Positions 51,402 to 59,222 of a stretch of DNA of 64,000 nt are shown one piece after another (position 1 is the stretch's first letter; each line of letters opens with the position of its first letter). The notes beneath the pieces were generated by a model. It saw only the letters and a list, made by a program, of their open reading frames with translations, did not search any database and had not been told where the DNA came from. The position numbers and the translations under genes were made by a program. The stretch is taken from positions 85,634-149,633 of the forward strand of contig NZ_RKME01000011.1 of assembly GCF_003797825.1 (NCBI RefSeq), given 5' to 3'. Source of the DNA: Gordonia sp. OPL2. GTDB lineage: Bacteria; Actinomycetota; Actinomycetes; Mycobacteriales; Mycobacteriaceae.

Positions 51402-52166
51402 ATGCGACGGACGAGTCGGCAGCGTGAGGCGGGAGAGCAGACGCGGCGGGAGACGCGTCGCCGACTGCTCGTCGCGGCCCGAAAAGAATTCGCCGAGCGG
51501 GGTTATGGACAGGCGACGGTGTCACGGATCGCCGACCGGGCTGGGGTCACCGTCCCGACGCTGTACTCCGCCTGGGGAAGCAAACGCGAACTGTTGCGCG
51601 GCGTGATGGAGGCGGCGGTCAGCGGATCGGACGACAAGGGGGTCGACGCATCTGCGCCTCCGGTGCCGATGCGACCGGGTGTCGTACTGGCTGGGGGACA
51701 TCGGTCGCCGGTGGATGGTGGCGGTGATGTGTTGCCCCGTGACGGGGAGCCCATCGGCCCGGATCCTGCTGAGGTAGGGCCTACTGATGTGGGGTCGGCT
51801 GACCCGGAGCCTGCTGACGTGGAGCCCGAAGAGTTGATCCGTTTCCTCGTCGCGCAGTTCCGGATGCTCGCCGAGCGTTCCGCCTTCGGGTGGCGCACCT
51901 ACCGCGATGCTGCGGCGGTGGACCCGGAGGCGGCGACCGACTGGGCGGCCTTGATGGACATCCGCCGGTCAAACTTCCGTCATCTCTTCGGGCAGATTCC
52001 CGACGACCGGCTCCGCGTCGGGTTGACCGCCGAGGCCGCGGCGGACACCGCCTGGGTGATTGCCAGCCCGGACACTTACGACCAGCTCGTGCGTCACGCC
52101 GGCTACTCGCTCGACGAGTTCGCCGACTGGGTGGCCACCACATTGATCGCGTCGATCCTGCGCTGA
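51402..52166 (+). CDS. TetR/AcrR-family repressor with linker insertion
   Basis: A 254-residue regulator. The basic N-terminus and helix-turn-helix (residues 12-62, including VSRIADRAGVTVPTLYSAWGSKRELL) are standard. The ligand domain begins near residue 146 (EELIRFLVAQFRMLAERS). Between them, residues 75-145 are low-complexity, and 116-145 are 15-bp repeat product, making the protein longer than usual. ATG 51402 follows a purine-rich stretch (AGAGGGGAGA) at longer than ideal spacing. The 21-bp inverted repeat 45 bp upstream is its likely operator, shared with the divergent S15 hydrolase, which is the probable target. The ligand is unknown. Confidence 0.86.
   Translation: MRRTSRQREAGEQTRRETRRRLLVAARKEFAERGYGQATVSRIADRAGVTVPTLYSAWGSKRELLRGVMEAAVSGSDDKGVDASAPPVPMRPGVVLAGGHRSPVDGGGDVLPRDGEPIGPDPAEVGPTDVGSADPEPADVEPEELIRFLVAQFRMLAERSAFGWRTYRDAAAVDPEAATDWAALMDIRRSNFRHLFGQIPDDRLRVGLTAEAAADTAWVIASPDTYDQLVRHAGYSLDEFADWVATTLIASILR
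51747..51836. repeat. Six 15-bp units in the TetR linker
   Basis: Units GAGCCCATCGGCCCG, GATCCTGCTGAGGTA, GGGCCTACTGATGTG, GGGTCGGCTGACCCG, GAGCCTGCTGACGTG and GAGCCCGAAGAGTTG. The second shares GATCCTGCTG with units in the methyltransferase gene 16.6 kb away. Confidence 0.75.
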
Positions 52167-52354
52167 GCCGATGGTGTGCTGGTGCTGGTGCGGGTGTGTC
52201 GGTACGGGTTCGCCGGTACGCGTTTGCCACGGCGCCGGAAGCTTGCAGTGGGTGACAACCGCAGTTCCACTGTCTCTGCTCGGCACGATTGGCTGCGATC
52301 TGAAATGGTTGCGGCACCGGCCCGATGGTCAGTCGGCGTCGGCGCGGGTCGGCG
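52167..52354. other. Intergenic region between convergent TetR and stress-protein genes
   Basis: 188 bp with short repeats of GGTG and CGGTACG but no long stem. I see no gene and no confident terminator. Confidence 0.4.
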
Positions 52355-53134
52355 TCAGAGTGTGACCGGAGGTTGTTTCTCGCACTGAGCCGGAACGATG
52401 AACACCGGACGGTGGCAGTGTTTGAGGACGCGCTCGGCGACGCTGGAGTGCAACAGCGCGCGCAACCCCGACGCGCCACGCGTGCCGGTGACGAGCAGGT
52501 CGACATCGAGTGCGTCGGCGGCGGCCACGAGCGCTCCCCACACGGTCGACTCGACCTCCACGAGTGATCCACGGGCGGACAATCCGACCGATTTCGCGAG
52601 GTCCACTCCCTTGCAGTTGATGGTCTCGGCCTCTGATTCGAGCGCATGGTCGACGCCGGCTTCGAGGCGGGTGTCGATGAACGGCTGCATACCGCCGGAC
52701 AACGTCGACAGTCGGGTCGGCGACATCCCACCCGGCTGCCATGCGGTCACGACGAACGCGGTCTCGGCTCGGAGGAACTGGCCCGCATAGCGGATGGCGC
52801 GATCGGCGTTGGGGGAACCGTCGTAGGCGATCATCAGGACGTTCTGGAGATTGTTCTGTCCGTCACCTGATCGCGTGGCCGACGTTCTCGGAACCGTGGT
52901 CGCGCGAACCGCGACGTCGGGAGCGGCGATGTCTGGATCGTCCGGGCCAGGATCTGCCGAGCCAGGATCTGCTAAGCCGGGAGCTGCTGGGCCGAGATTC
53001 GTGGAATGAGGACCGGCTGTTTCGGGACTAGGGCCCTCGATAATCGTTCTGCCCGGACCACTGCTGTGCGGACCACCGTTTCCTGTGTCGGACGTCGCGG
53101 TGGCGGCATCGGCTGGGGTGGACCCCACGTCCAT
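52355..53134 (-). CDS. Universal stress protein (UspA family) with extended N-terminus
   Basis: A 259-residue protein with one USP domain (residues about 98-253). VLMIAYDGSPNADRAIRYA begins the domain and GTRGASGLRALLHSSVAERVL is the ATP-binding G-2x-G loop, with SS where GS is usual. RPVFIV ends the fold. The first 95 residues are a low-complexity Pro/Asp/Ala/Gly extension, not normal for the family; residues 44-63 come from 15-bp repeats. Such proteins bind ATP or cAMP and are induced in dormancy or stress. ATG 53134 lies 29 bp from the divergent lpqI start, so the promoters overlap. Confidence 0.87.
   Translation of the reverse strand: MDVGSTPADAATATSDTGNGGPHSSGPGRTIIEGPSPETAGPHSTNLGPAAPGLADPGSADPGPDDPDIAAPDVAVRATTVPRTSATRSGDGQNNLQNVLMIAYDGSPNADRAIRYAGQFLRAETAFVVTAWQPGGMSPTRLSTLSGGMQPFIDTRLEAGVDHALESEAETINCKGVDLAKSVGLSARGSLVEVESTVWGALVAAADALDVDLLVTGTRGASGLRALLHSSVAERVLKHCHRPVFIVPAQCEKQPPVTL
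52946..53005. repeat. Four 15-bp units in the universal stress gene
   Basis: Units GCCAGGATCTGCCGA, GCCAGGATCTGCTAA, GCCGGGAGCTGCTGG and GCCGAGATTCGTGGA. The minus strand encodes LADPG, SADPG and PAAPG in the N-terminal extension. Confidence 0.8.
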
Positions 53135-53163
53135 TGCCCCAGGTTACATGCCAGACTCGTCGC

Positions 53164-54369
53164 ATGGGCTCAACTCGGCGAGGACATGGGGTTCGTGGCG
53201 CGCTGGCGTTGGCGGTGGTCGTGGTCGTGGCGGTCGTCGGCTCCGGCTGTGCGAGCGCGCAGTCGCCAGATGGTTCCGGTGGCGCGACATCGACGTCCAG
53301 GAGCGGTCCGACATCGGTGGAGTCATCGTCGAGCACGTCCTCGGCGGTCGCGACGACCTGCGGGACAACGCAACTCGCGAAGATGACGCTGCGGCAGAAG
53401 TTGGCTCAGCTGATCGTCGTCGGAGTCACCGGCTCGGCCGACGCCCAGGCCATCGTCGACAAAGAGCAGATCGGCGGGATCTTTGTCGGTAGTTGGACCG
53501 ACAAGTCGATTCTCACCAGCGGCGCGGCCGCACGGATCTCGCGTAACAGTCCGGTGCCTCTCATGGTCACGGTCGACCAGGAGGGCGGTCGGGTCTCGAG
53601 GCTGTCGTCGCTGGGCATCGACAGCCCGTCGGCCCGCGAGCTGGCGGCAGCGCGCACGCCGCAGCAGGTACAGGCGTTGGCCGCATCGATCGGGAAACAG
53701 CTTCGGCGGTTGGGCATCACGGTCGACTTCGCACCCAGCGTCGACGTCAGCGACGAGCCGGATGATGAGGTGATCGGCGACCGGTCGTTCAGCAACGACC
53801 CGGCCGTGGTGACGGAATACGGCTCCGCGTTCGCGGAGGGGCTCGCATCGGCCGGGATCACGCCGGTGTACAAGCACTTTCCGGGCCATGGTCACGGTTC
53901 GGGCGACTCGCATCTCGGTGTGGTCGTGACTCCTCCGTTGTCGTCGTTGGAACGCAGCGACCTGGTGCCATACAAGACCTTGCTGCAGAACCCCGGTAAG
54001 GCTGCGGTGATGGTGGGACATCTGATCGTCCCGGGGCTGACCGGGCCGGAGACCCCGGCGAGTATCAGTCCGCGCGCCATCGGCATGTTGCGATCGGGAC
54101 AGCCCTACGGCGGGCCGCCGTTCAACGGCGTCGTGTTCTCCGACGACCTGTCCGGCATGGCCGCCATCAGCGCGCGCTATCCGATCGAGGAGGCTGCGCC
54201 GATGGCGATCCGCGCCGGCTCCGACATCGCGCTCTGGCTCTCCACCGACCGGGTCTCGTCAGTTCTCGATGCGCTGGAGCGCCAGGTGGCGACCAAGCGG
54301 CTCACCGAGCAACGTGTTGACCGCTCGGTCGTGCGCATCCTGCGATCAAAGGGAGTGCTCACGTGCTGA
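53164..54369 (+). CDS. lpqI: LpqI/NagZ-type beta-N-acetylglucosaminidase lipoprotein (GH3)
   Basis: A 401-residue exported lipoprotein: signal peptide with lipobox VGSGC (lipid on the Cys near residue 27), a short Ser/Thr linker, then a single GH3 catalytic domain. Motifs are VDQEGGRVSRL, KHFPGHG starting at Lys237 with the following HGSGDSH (His/Asp general acid pair of NagZ-type enzymes), and SDDLSG with the nucleophile Asp at 327-328. It removes GlcNAc from muropeptide fragments in peptidoglycan recycling, on the outer face of the membrane. ATG 53164 gives the proper signal peptide; ATG 53134 does not. The next ORF overlaps its stop by 7 bp. Confidence 0.92.
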   Translation: MGSTRRGHGVRGALALAVVVVVAVVGSGCASAQSPDGSGGATSTSRSGPTSVESSSSTSSAVATTCGTTQLAKMTLRQKLAQLIVVGVTGSADAQAIVDKEQIGGIFVGSWTDKSILTSGAAARISRNSPVPLMVTVDQEGGRVSRLSSLGIDSPSARELAAARTPQQVQALAASIGKQLRRLGITVDFAPSVDVSDEPDDEVIGDRSFSNDPAVVTEYGSAFAEGLASAGITPVYKHFPGHGHGSGDSHLGVVVTPPLSSLERSDLVPYKTLLQNPGKAAVMVGHLIVPGLTGPETPASISPRAIGMLRSGQPYGGPPFNGVVFSDDLSGMAAISARYPIEEAAPMAIRAGSDIALWLSTDRVSSVLDALERQVATKRLTEQRVDRSVVRILRSKGVLTC

Positions 54370-54728
54370 GCCCCGAACCATTGGACGCCGGCACGCAGGG
54401 CGCCGGCATGCAGTGCGCTGACGGGCTGGGCGCTGACGGGCTGGGCGCCGACGGGCTGGGGCGTGGGTACGGGATCGGTGCTGACGCTCCAAGCGCGGAA
54501 CCGTTGAGTGTGAACGGGTTCCATCTTCACGTGATGACTGTCGGGCGGGGCGCGGGGCCATCGACCGCCGACCCGTCCAACGCCGACCCGTTCAACGCTG
54601 ACCAGTTCAACGCTGACCTGCTTTCCACCGACCTGCTCACCGCTGACCTGTTCTCCGCGGGACCGCCGAGTGACGACCCGTTCGGCGACGCGCTTGTCAG
54701 ACCCGCCGGAATGAGTGCGACATGGTGA
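54363..54728 (+). CDS. Repeat-only 121-residue ORF, 15-bp periodic, coupled on both sides
   Basis: I do not recognise a family, and coding status is uncertain. The frame starts at GTG 54363, overlapping the lpqI stop by 7 bp, and ends in a 7-bp overlap with the next gene's ATG, so translation could be coupled on both sides. Nearly all of it (54383-54697) is 21 units of 15 bp, giving pentapeptides such as ADGLG (three times), then NADPF, NADQF, NADLL, STDLL, TADLF. The latter resemble the A(D/N)LxX pattern of pentapeptide-repeat beta-helix proteins. The complementary strand is also open because of the periodicity. Either a young repeat protein or an expanded intergenic tract with an accidental frame. 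Confidence 0.4.
   Translation: MLSPEPLDAGTQGAGMQCADGLGADGLGADGLGRGYGIGADAPSAEPLSVNGFHLHVMTVGRGAGPSTADPSNADPFNADQFNADLLSTDLLTADLFSAGPPSDDPFGDALVRPAGMSATW
54383..54697. repeat. Twenty-one 15-bp units between lpqI and the next gene
   Basis: Clear units are GTGCGCTGACGGGCT, GGGCGCTGACGGGCT and GGGCGCCGACGGGCT (54413-54457), then CAACGCCGACCCGTT, CAACGCTGACCAGTT, CAACGCTGACCTGCT, TTCCACCGACCTGCT and CACCGCTGACCTGTT (54578-54652). Units in between are diverged but keep the 15-bp phase. Confidence 0.85.
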
Positions 54729-55246
54729 GTCCGACACCACCTCCGCGGCCGCGGGTGGAAATCACGCCGATGCGCCCGGCGCGTCCGGCGCGGCCTCGAT
54801 CCGCCGGCGTGGTGGTCGCGCTGTGGTCGCTGGCACTGGTGCTGGTTGTGGCCAGTGTTCTGCTGGTGGCGACCCATCTCACCGAGATCCGAGTCGCACT
54901 CGCGGTGGACCTGGCGCGCGGCCGTCCGGACGCGACCGGTGACGAGGTTGTTCGTGCGATCAACATCGCGTTTCTCGCCGGAGCCGTCGTCGCGGCGGTC
55001 GCCGTCCTGGCGGCGGTGGTCGGCTGTGTGCGCGTATGGGAGGGAAGACGTTCTGTGCGTGGATGGTTCGTCATCGCAATCATCGGCGCAGCCGCGCTCG
55101 CAGTCGGGGGTGCCGTGACGATCGGGTCATCGGCGCAGGCAGTCGCAGACGCCGGACTGCCGAGTGCGTTTCAATGGCCTGTACCGGCGATCGCGTGCGC
55201 AGTGGGCGTCGTCGCGACCGTCGTCGCGATTATCGGGGATAGGTGA
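54722..55246 (+). CDS. Hypothetical four-helix membrane protein
   Basis: I do not recognise the family. The 174-residue protein has a Pro/Arg-rich cytoplasmic N-terminus (residues 1-27) and four hydrophobic segments: VVVALWSLALVLVVASVLLV, IAFLAGAVVAAVAVLAAVVG, FVIAIIGAAALAVGGAVTI, and VPAIACAVGVVATVVAII at the very C-terminus. The loop after the first helix is polar and charged. No catalytic motif is seen. It overlaps the preceding repeat ORF by 7 bp and the convergent HNH gene by 17 bp at its 3' end. It is probably cotranscribed with lpqI. Confidence 0.7.
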   Translation: MVSPTPPPRPRVEITPMRPARPARPRSAGVVVALWSLALVLVVASVLLVATHLTEIRVALAVDLARGRPDATGDEVVRAINIAFLAGAVVAAVAVLAAVVGCVRVWEGRRSVRGWFVIAIIGAAALAVGGAVTIGSSAQAVADAGLPSAFQWPVPAIACAVGVVATVVAIIGDR

Positions 55247-57539
55247 GGATCTCGTCTCCGGTCCGAGGGTTGCGCCAGCGAACGGTGCGATCGGTGTGCA
55301 TGGTCGGGATCCACAGCCCCATGTGCTTCCGTTGATGGTCGGGGAGGCAGAGCGGGATGAGGTTCTCGAGCAGCGTCCAGCCTCCCGCCATCGGGTCTGC
55401 ATGGTCGAACTTGACGAGATGATCGAGTTCGCACAGGTGCGCCTGCACCGAGCACATCGGGTAGCGACACGTCTGATCGCAGCCTTCGACATCCGCGCGC
55501 AGGTGTGCTGACGGCGCGTAGGTCAACGCGCCCGGCGGTGGTTGGACGAATCCGCCGTGCCCGGTCGGGTCCACCGGTGGTGCGAGGGTGCGATCGGTGA
55601 TGATCAGGGCTGCAGGTCGCGGCGGCGGGCTGCTCGGGGTGATGATCCGGGCTCGTGGCGCGAGGTGGGCAGCCATATCGGGGTCGATTGCCCCGTAGCC
55701 GCGGAGTCGGGGCGGTCGCCGGTCGGTCGGGTCGAGGATCAACGTCCATGGCGGCTGCTCCGGTTCGACAGTGTCGCCGGACGTTTGGGCGGTGTCGCGC
55801 TCGGCGTCGGACACGGCATCGACGTCGGGATCGGGTTCGGCATCGGCACCGCCGATGGAAAGGTCGATCGTATTGTCGGACAACACAGACACGGAGTGCG
55901 AGGTGTCGACGGCCGGCGCGTTCAGCGCGGCGGTGCCCGCGACGTCGCCCGTCCCGTCGCCGCAGTCGGGCGAACCAGTGGAGGTGGATGGAGAAGTATC
56001 CGCCACTACGTCGGAAGCTCGGGCCGCAGAGCCTGTTTCGCCGCCGACCGCAACCGGGAGGGTGTCGGCGCCGGTCCCGCCGGACGGTGCGGCGGCGTCA
56101 GCGACCTCGACGGTCGCGTCGGCCTCCGCGGTATCGCCAGAACCGACCTCGTCGACCTGGTCCACCTCGGCGACCCCGGCGACCTCCGTAACCTCGGCCA
56201 CCCCGGTAACCCCGGCGACCTGGGCCACCTCCGTAACCTCGGCCACCTCGGTAACCCCGGCCACCTCGTCTGCCTCCCCGGCCTCCCGACGTCCACCCCC
56301 GCCAGACCTGTCCGACGCGTCGACGGTCTGCGCGGTCTTCGCACCCTCGATGGTCTTCCCCGAATGGTTGCCCTCGGCAACCCCGGAGGGAGTCCCATGC
56401 GCCGGTGGGGTGACATTCCGTGCGCGACGAGGTTTGCCGACGCGGGCGCCCCGATCACCGCGGACGCGACAGTCGTCACGTCCGCAGCGACAGTCGAGGC
56501 GGGCTCCGGGGACGCCGATGAGTTCGGCGTGGGCCATCACGCGTTGTTGACCGGTGGTTCGTGGGTCGGCAGGGCACACCCGCGCCGACAGCAGCTCACG
56601 GATTCGGTGCCCGAGAAACACCCCCTGGTCGGCGGGCGCGCAAATCTCGATGGTCGTGTGTCCGGCTGCGTCGGTGGTGATGGTGACGTTCTGCCAGGCC
56701 TCGGCGAACTCTTCGCGGACCTCTGCGGCGCGGTCGGGATCCAGGTCGACAATCAGATCGTTCAAGGCGCCCTCGAGCGCCTTGTCCGTGGTCGGGCGAT
56801 CCGCGAGATCGAGCGCGAGGTCGTCGAAATCGATGGTCAACTCCTCGGCGTCCTGAGTATCGCGACCGACCTCGACATCCACATCCGCATCGACATCCAC
56901 ATCCGCATCGACGTCGGCATCCACATCGACATCCGTATCGACCCCGCCACTGTCGGCCCCGCCGACATCGCCGTCCACCCCGGTGTCGGGTGAGATAGCT
57001 GCTTCATCGCCACCGTTCGGCGAGTCCTCCAGCAGACCGTCGAGCGTCGGCGCCCCACCATGGGCCGCCGCGGCATCGTCCTCACCGTTCCTTCGACCGT
57101 CTCCGGACCCGGCCGCGCACCCGTCGTCGGCGGGGTCGACGTCCGGTGCGACGTCGGCGGCGCGCAGCACCTTCTCGACCCGGTTCGTGCTGAAGTCGCC
57201 GGCCAGATAGCGGGCCCTGATCTTCGGATGACGCTGGAGGGCCTCGCCGTCGGCCATCCACCGTCCGGCCTTGGTCTTGGAGATCCGCAGTCCCAACGCC
57301 ACCGCGTCCACCGTCGCCCGCTCGGCGGCCTTGCGCCCGCTCATCCGGCCTCTGGGATGGAGTTGAGAGTTCAGGGCGTCGTTGTAGGCGGACTCACCGA
57401 CCTGCTGTGCCAGCAGCAGTGCCCGCGCTTCGTGTTGGCGGCTCAACCGCAGATGTGCTCGTGCCCGGACCGCGAGATCCGCCGACGACAGCTCAGCCGA
57501 CGACGCGGCGTGATCGACGGGATCGAACAGGGCATCCAT
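55230..57539 (-). CDS. DUF222/HNH endonuclease-domain protein with two repeat insertions
   Basis: A 769-residue member of the DUF222/HNH (13E12) family, much longer than usual. DUF222 occupies the N-terminal part (residues 1-145, with ISKTKAGRWMADGEAL) and resumes at about 225. The C-terminal HNH domain is canonical: CELDHLVKFDHADP, ENLIPLCLPDHQRKHMG. Two low-complexity insertions interrupt it: an Asp-Val/Asp-Ala dipeptide tract (about 197-224) and a Val/Glu/Thr-rich tract (about 417-467). ATG 57539 has GAAGG about 10 nt upstream. The insertions keep the frame, so the protein may still be made. Genes of this family vary a lot in the middle and are suspected selfish or competence-related. Confidence 0.85.
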   Translation of the reverse strand: MDALFDPVDHAASSAELSSADLAVRARAHLRLSRQHEARALLLAQQVGESAYNDALNSQLHPRGRMSGRKAAERATVDAVALGLRISKTKAGRWMADGEALQRHPKIRARYLAGDFSTNRVEKVLRAADVAPDVDPADDGCAAGSGDGRRNGEDDAAAAHGGAPTLDGLLEDSPNGGDEAAISPDTGVDGDVGGADSGGVDTDVDVDADVDADVDVDADVDVEVGRDTQDAEELTIDFDDLALDLADRPTTDKALEGALNDLIVDLDPDRAAEVREEFAEAWQNVTITTDAAGHTTIEICAPADQGVFLGHRIRELLSARVCPADPRTTGQQRVMAHAELIGVPGARLDCRCGRDDCRVRGDRGARVGKPRRARNVTPPAHGTPSGVAEGNHSGKTIEGAKTAQTVDASDRSGGGGRREAGEADEVAGVTEVAEVTEVAQVAGVTGVAEVTEVAGVAEVDQVDEVGSGDTAEADATVEVADAAAPSGGTGADTLPVAVGGETGSAARASDVVADTSPSTSTGSPDCGDGTGDVAGTAALNAPAVDTSHSVSVLSDNTIDLSIGGADAEPDPDVDAVSDAERDTAQTSGDTVEPEQPPWTLILDPTDRRPPRLRGYGAIDPDMAAHLAPRARIITPSSPPPRPAALIITDRTLAPPVDPTGHGGFVQPPPGALTYAPSAHLRADVEGCDQTCRYPMCSVQAHLCELDHLVKFDHADPMAGGWTLLENLIPLCLPDHQRKHMGLWIPTMHTDRTVRWRNPRTGDEILTYPR
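56146..56290. repeat. 9-bp-periodic tract in the HNH gene
   Basis: Repeated units like GGCCACCTCGGTAACCCC and GGCGACCTCCGTAACCTC, with 9- and 18-bp periods. The minus strand encodes EVAGVT, EVAEVT and AQVAGVT triplet-type repeats. Confidence 0.8.
56868..56950. repeat. 6-bp-periodic tract (Asp-Val/Asp-Ala) in the HNH gene
   Basis: GACATC, CACATC and CGCATC hexamers follow one another. The minus strand encodes alternating DVDVDADVDADV. A classic slippage-prone simple repeat. Confidence 0.85.
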
Positions 57540-57731
57540 GGCGGTGGCACCTTCGGGTGGCGGCGGTGGCAGAGGCAGCTGTCGACATCTGCCCGTCATG
57601 GAATGCATCACCCGCGTGGAATCAACTGCCGCCGACACTACCTCCTCGCACCGTCACCGAAGCTCTCGTCATCCGAAGCTGTGGACAACTCGAGGTGTCC
57701 TGAGCGCTGTCAGCGGGCCACTGCCCGAACC
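57540..57731. promoter_or_regulatory. Upstream region of the second HNH gene
   Basis: About 190 bp between iniC's end and the HNH start. It contains one DnaA-box-like nonamer, TTGTCCACA on the minus strand (57680-57688), and a short purine-rich stretch AGGAGG near 57648. No promoter can be called confidently. Confidence 0.35.
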
Positions 57732-59222
57732 TCACATCGACACGTCGGCCCGATAGGACATCGCATCGAGCTGCGCGACAATTCCTTCCGCGCTGCGTAC
57801 CGCGGTCGCGCACGCCGCGGACGCATCCGCCGAGAGCAGCGGATGAGCTGCACGGCTGCGCCACAGGTGCGCCGCGTCGACCGCCGCGGAACGGACGACG
57901 CACGGATCGGTGCCCGGGTCGAGGCCCAACCGGGTCGCAGGGTCCACTCCGTGCCCGCCGACGATCCGTGCCAGATCCTCGGCCTGATCCGCAGGGAGGT
58001 CCACGCCGCCCGAACGAAGAAGGTTGAGCAACCGCAGTTCCCGGAAGCCGTGGACGTCGGCGAGCGACCGCCGAACCGATGCACGCACCGCTTCGGCGTC
58101 GGTGCCGCCGGCCCGCGACAACACGTGGTCGAGGGTGACGAGCACCGAATGTGCCTTCAACTGGTCGGCCCGCTGACCGAACTGCACATCGATGATGGCG
58201 CTCAGTTCGGACAGCCCGCTGCGCGCGACGAGCTCGTCGGCCAACCGGGTCGACGTCGTGGTGCCGAACCGAATCAATGTGACACCCATGCGGATCCCGA
58301 ACACCCCGAAACGATCCGCGAGTGCCGACCGGATCGCCGGATCGATGTGTGGCAGCACGTCTGGCCGGACGAAGCGGTCGACGGTCAGGAGTGCGGCCTC
58401 CAGATCCGCGGCGGGCAGGCCGGCCAGCTCGGTCATGGCGCGGAACTCGGCCTCGCGCATGGTGCGTGCACCGAGCGCGAGCAGACCGGCGACCGGAACG
58501 ACGGCCTGGCACAGACCGGCTCGCGACAACTCGGCCCCGTAACGCCCGGCGATCTGCTCGGCCGACATCATCGCGTCCATACGGCCGGCGCCGTGTTCGT
58601 CGGCGCGCGAGACGACTCCGATCACGCCGAGCGGACCCGACCCGCCGCCGATGGCCGAGGAGATGCGGCGCAGCATGCCGGTGTCGGCGGCCGACAGCGT
58701 GCGCATCAGATACACGACGGCGTCGACCCCGGACTGGCCGTCCTCGGGTGCGAGAAGGCGGATGGTGGACGCCGACAGCTCGGTCGACAGCGAGGCGGTA
58801 CCGGGTGTGTCCACGATGGTCCGGGACTGCAGTGCGCGCGAGGGCCATTCGACGTCGAGGTGGTCGACGCGCTCGGCGGTCAGCGCACCGAAGTCGAAGC
58901 CCAGACGGCCGCGGTTCCGGGTGACCGGGATCGCGGCGACCGTGCCGTCGTCGACGTGCGCGGTCACCGAGGCCGCCTGTCCGCGGCGATACCAGGTGAC
59001 GACGCGCGTGCACTCCGTCGTATCGGTTGGTGCGATGTCCTGTCCGACAAGGGCATTGAGCAGGGTCGACTTGCCGGCCTTCAGCGACCCGGCCAGTGCG
59101 ATCCGGATGGGCTCGTCGAGTCGTCGCGCACACCGGTCCACCGCTTCGACCGCGTCCCGATCGCCGACGACGGCGTCGCGGGCCCGATCGATCAGTGTCC
59201 GTGCGTTGTCGAGATCGGGCAT
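57732..59222 (-). CDS. iniC: IniC-type dynamin-like GTPase
   Basis: A 496-residue dynamin-family GTPase, almost the length of M. tuberculosis IniC (493 as I recall). P-loop GSLKAGKST at residues 45-53, switch I Thr in TECTRV, G3 DTPGT, G4-like SRAD. The C-terminal half is helical without an obvious membrane hairpin, unlike IniA. The start overlaps the iniA stop by one base (TGATG), so the two are translationally coupled and probably form a hetero-oligomer that remodels the membrane under cell-wall stress. In mycobacteria the operon is induced by isoniazid and ethambutol. The last gene of the block. Confidence 0.88.
   Translation of the reverse strand: MPDLDNARTLIDRARDAVVGDRDAVEAVDRCARRLDEPIRIALAGSLKAGKSTLLNALVGQDIAPTDTTECTRVVTWYRRGQAASVTAHVDDGTVAAIPVTRNRGRLGFDFGALTAERVDHLDVEWPSRALQSRTIVDTPGTASLSTELSASTIRLLAPEDGQSGVDAVVYLMRTLSAADTGMLRRISSAIGGGSGPLGVIGVVSRADEHGAGRMDAMMSAEQIAGRYGAELSRAGLCQAVVPVAGLLALGARTMREAEFRAMTELAGLPAADLEAALLTVDRFVRPDVLPHIDPAIRSALADRFGVFGIRMGVTLIRFGTTTSTRLADELVARSGLSELSAIIDVQFGQRADQLKAHSVLVTLDHVLSRAGGTDAEAVRASVRRSLADVHGFRELRLLNLLRSGGVDLPADQAEDLARIVGGHGVDPATRLGLDPGTDPCVVRSAAVDAAHLWRSRAAHPLLSADASAACATAVRSAEGIVAQLDAMSYRADVSM

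Noticed and set aside
54177..54740. Minus-strand 187-codon frame opposite the repeat ORF
   Set aside because: It runs into lpqI's coding region on the other strand and has no start signal. It is open only because the 15-bp period keeps all frames in phase.
57680..57688. DnaA-box-like TTGTCCACA as evidence for a replication origin
   Set aside because: A single box with no cluster, no AT-rich region and no dnaA or dnaN nearby.
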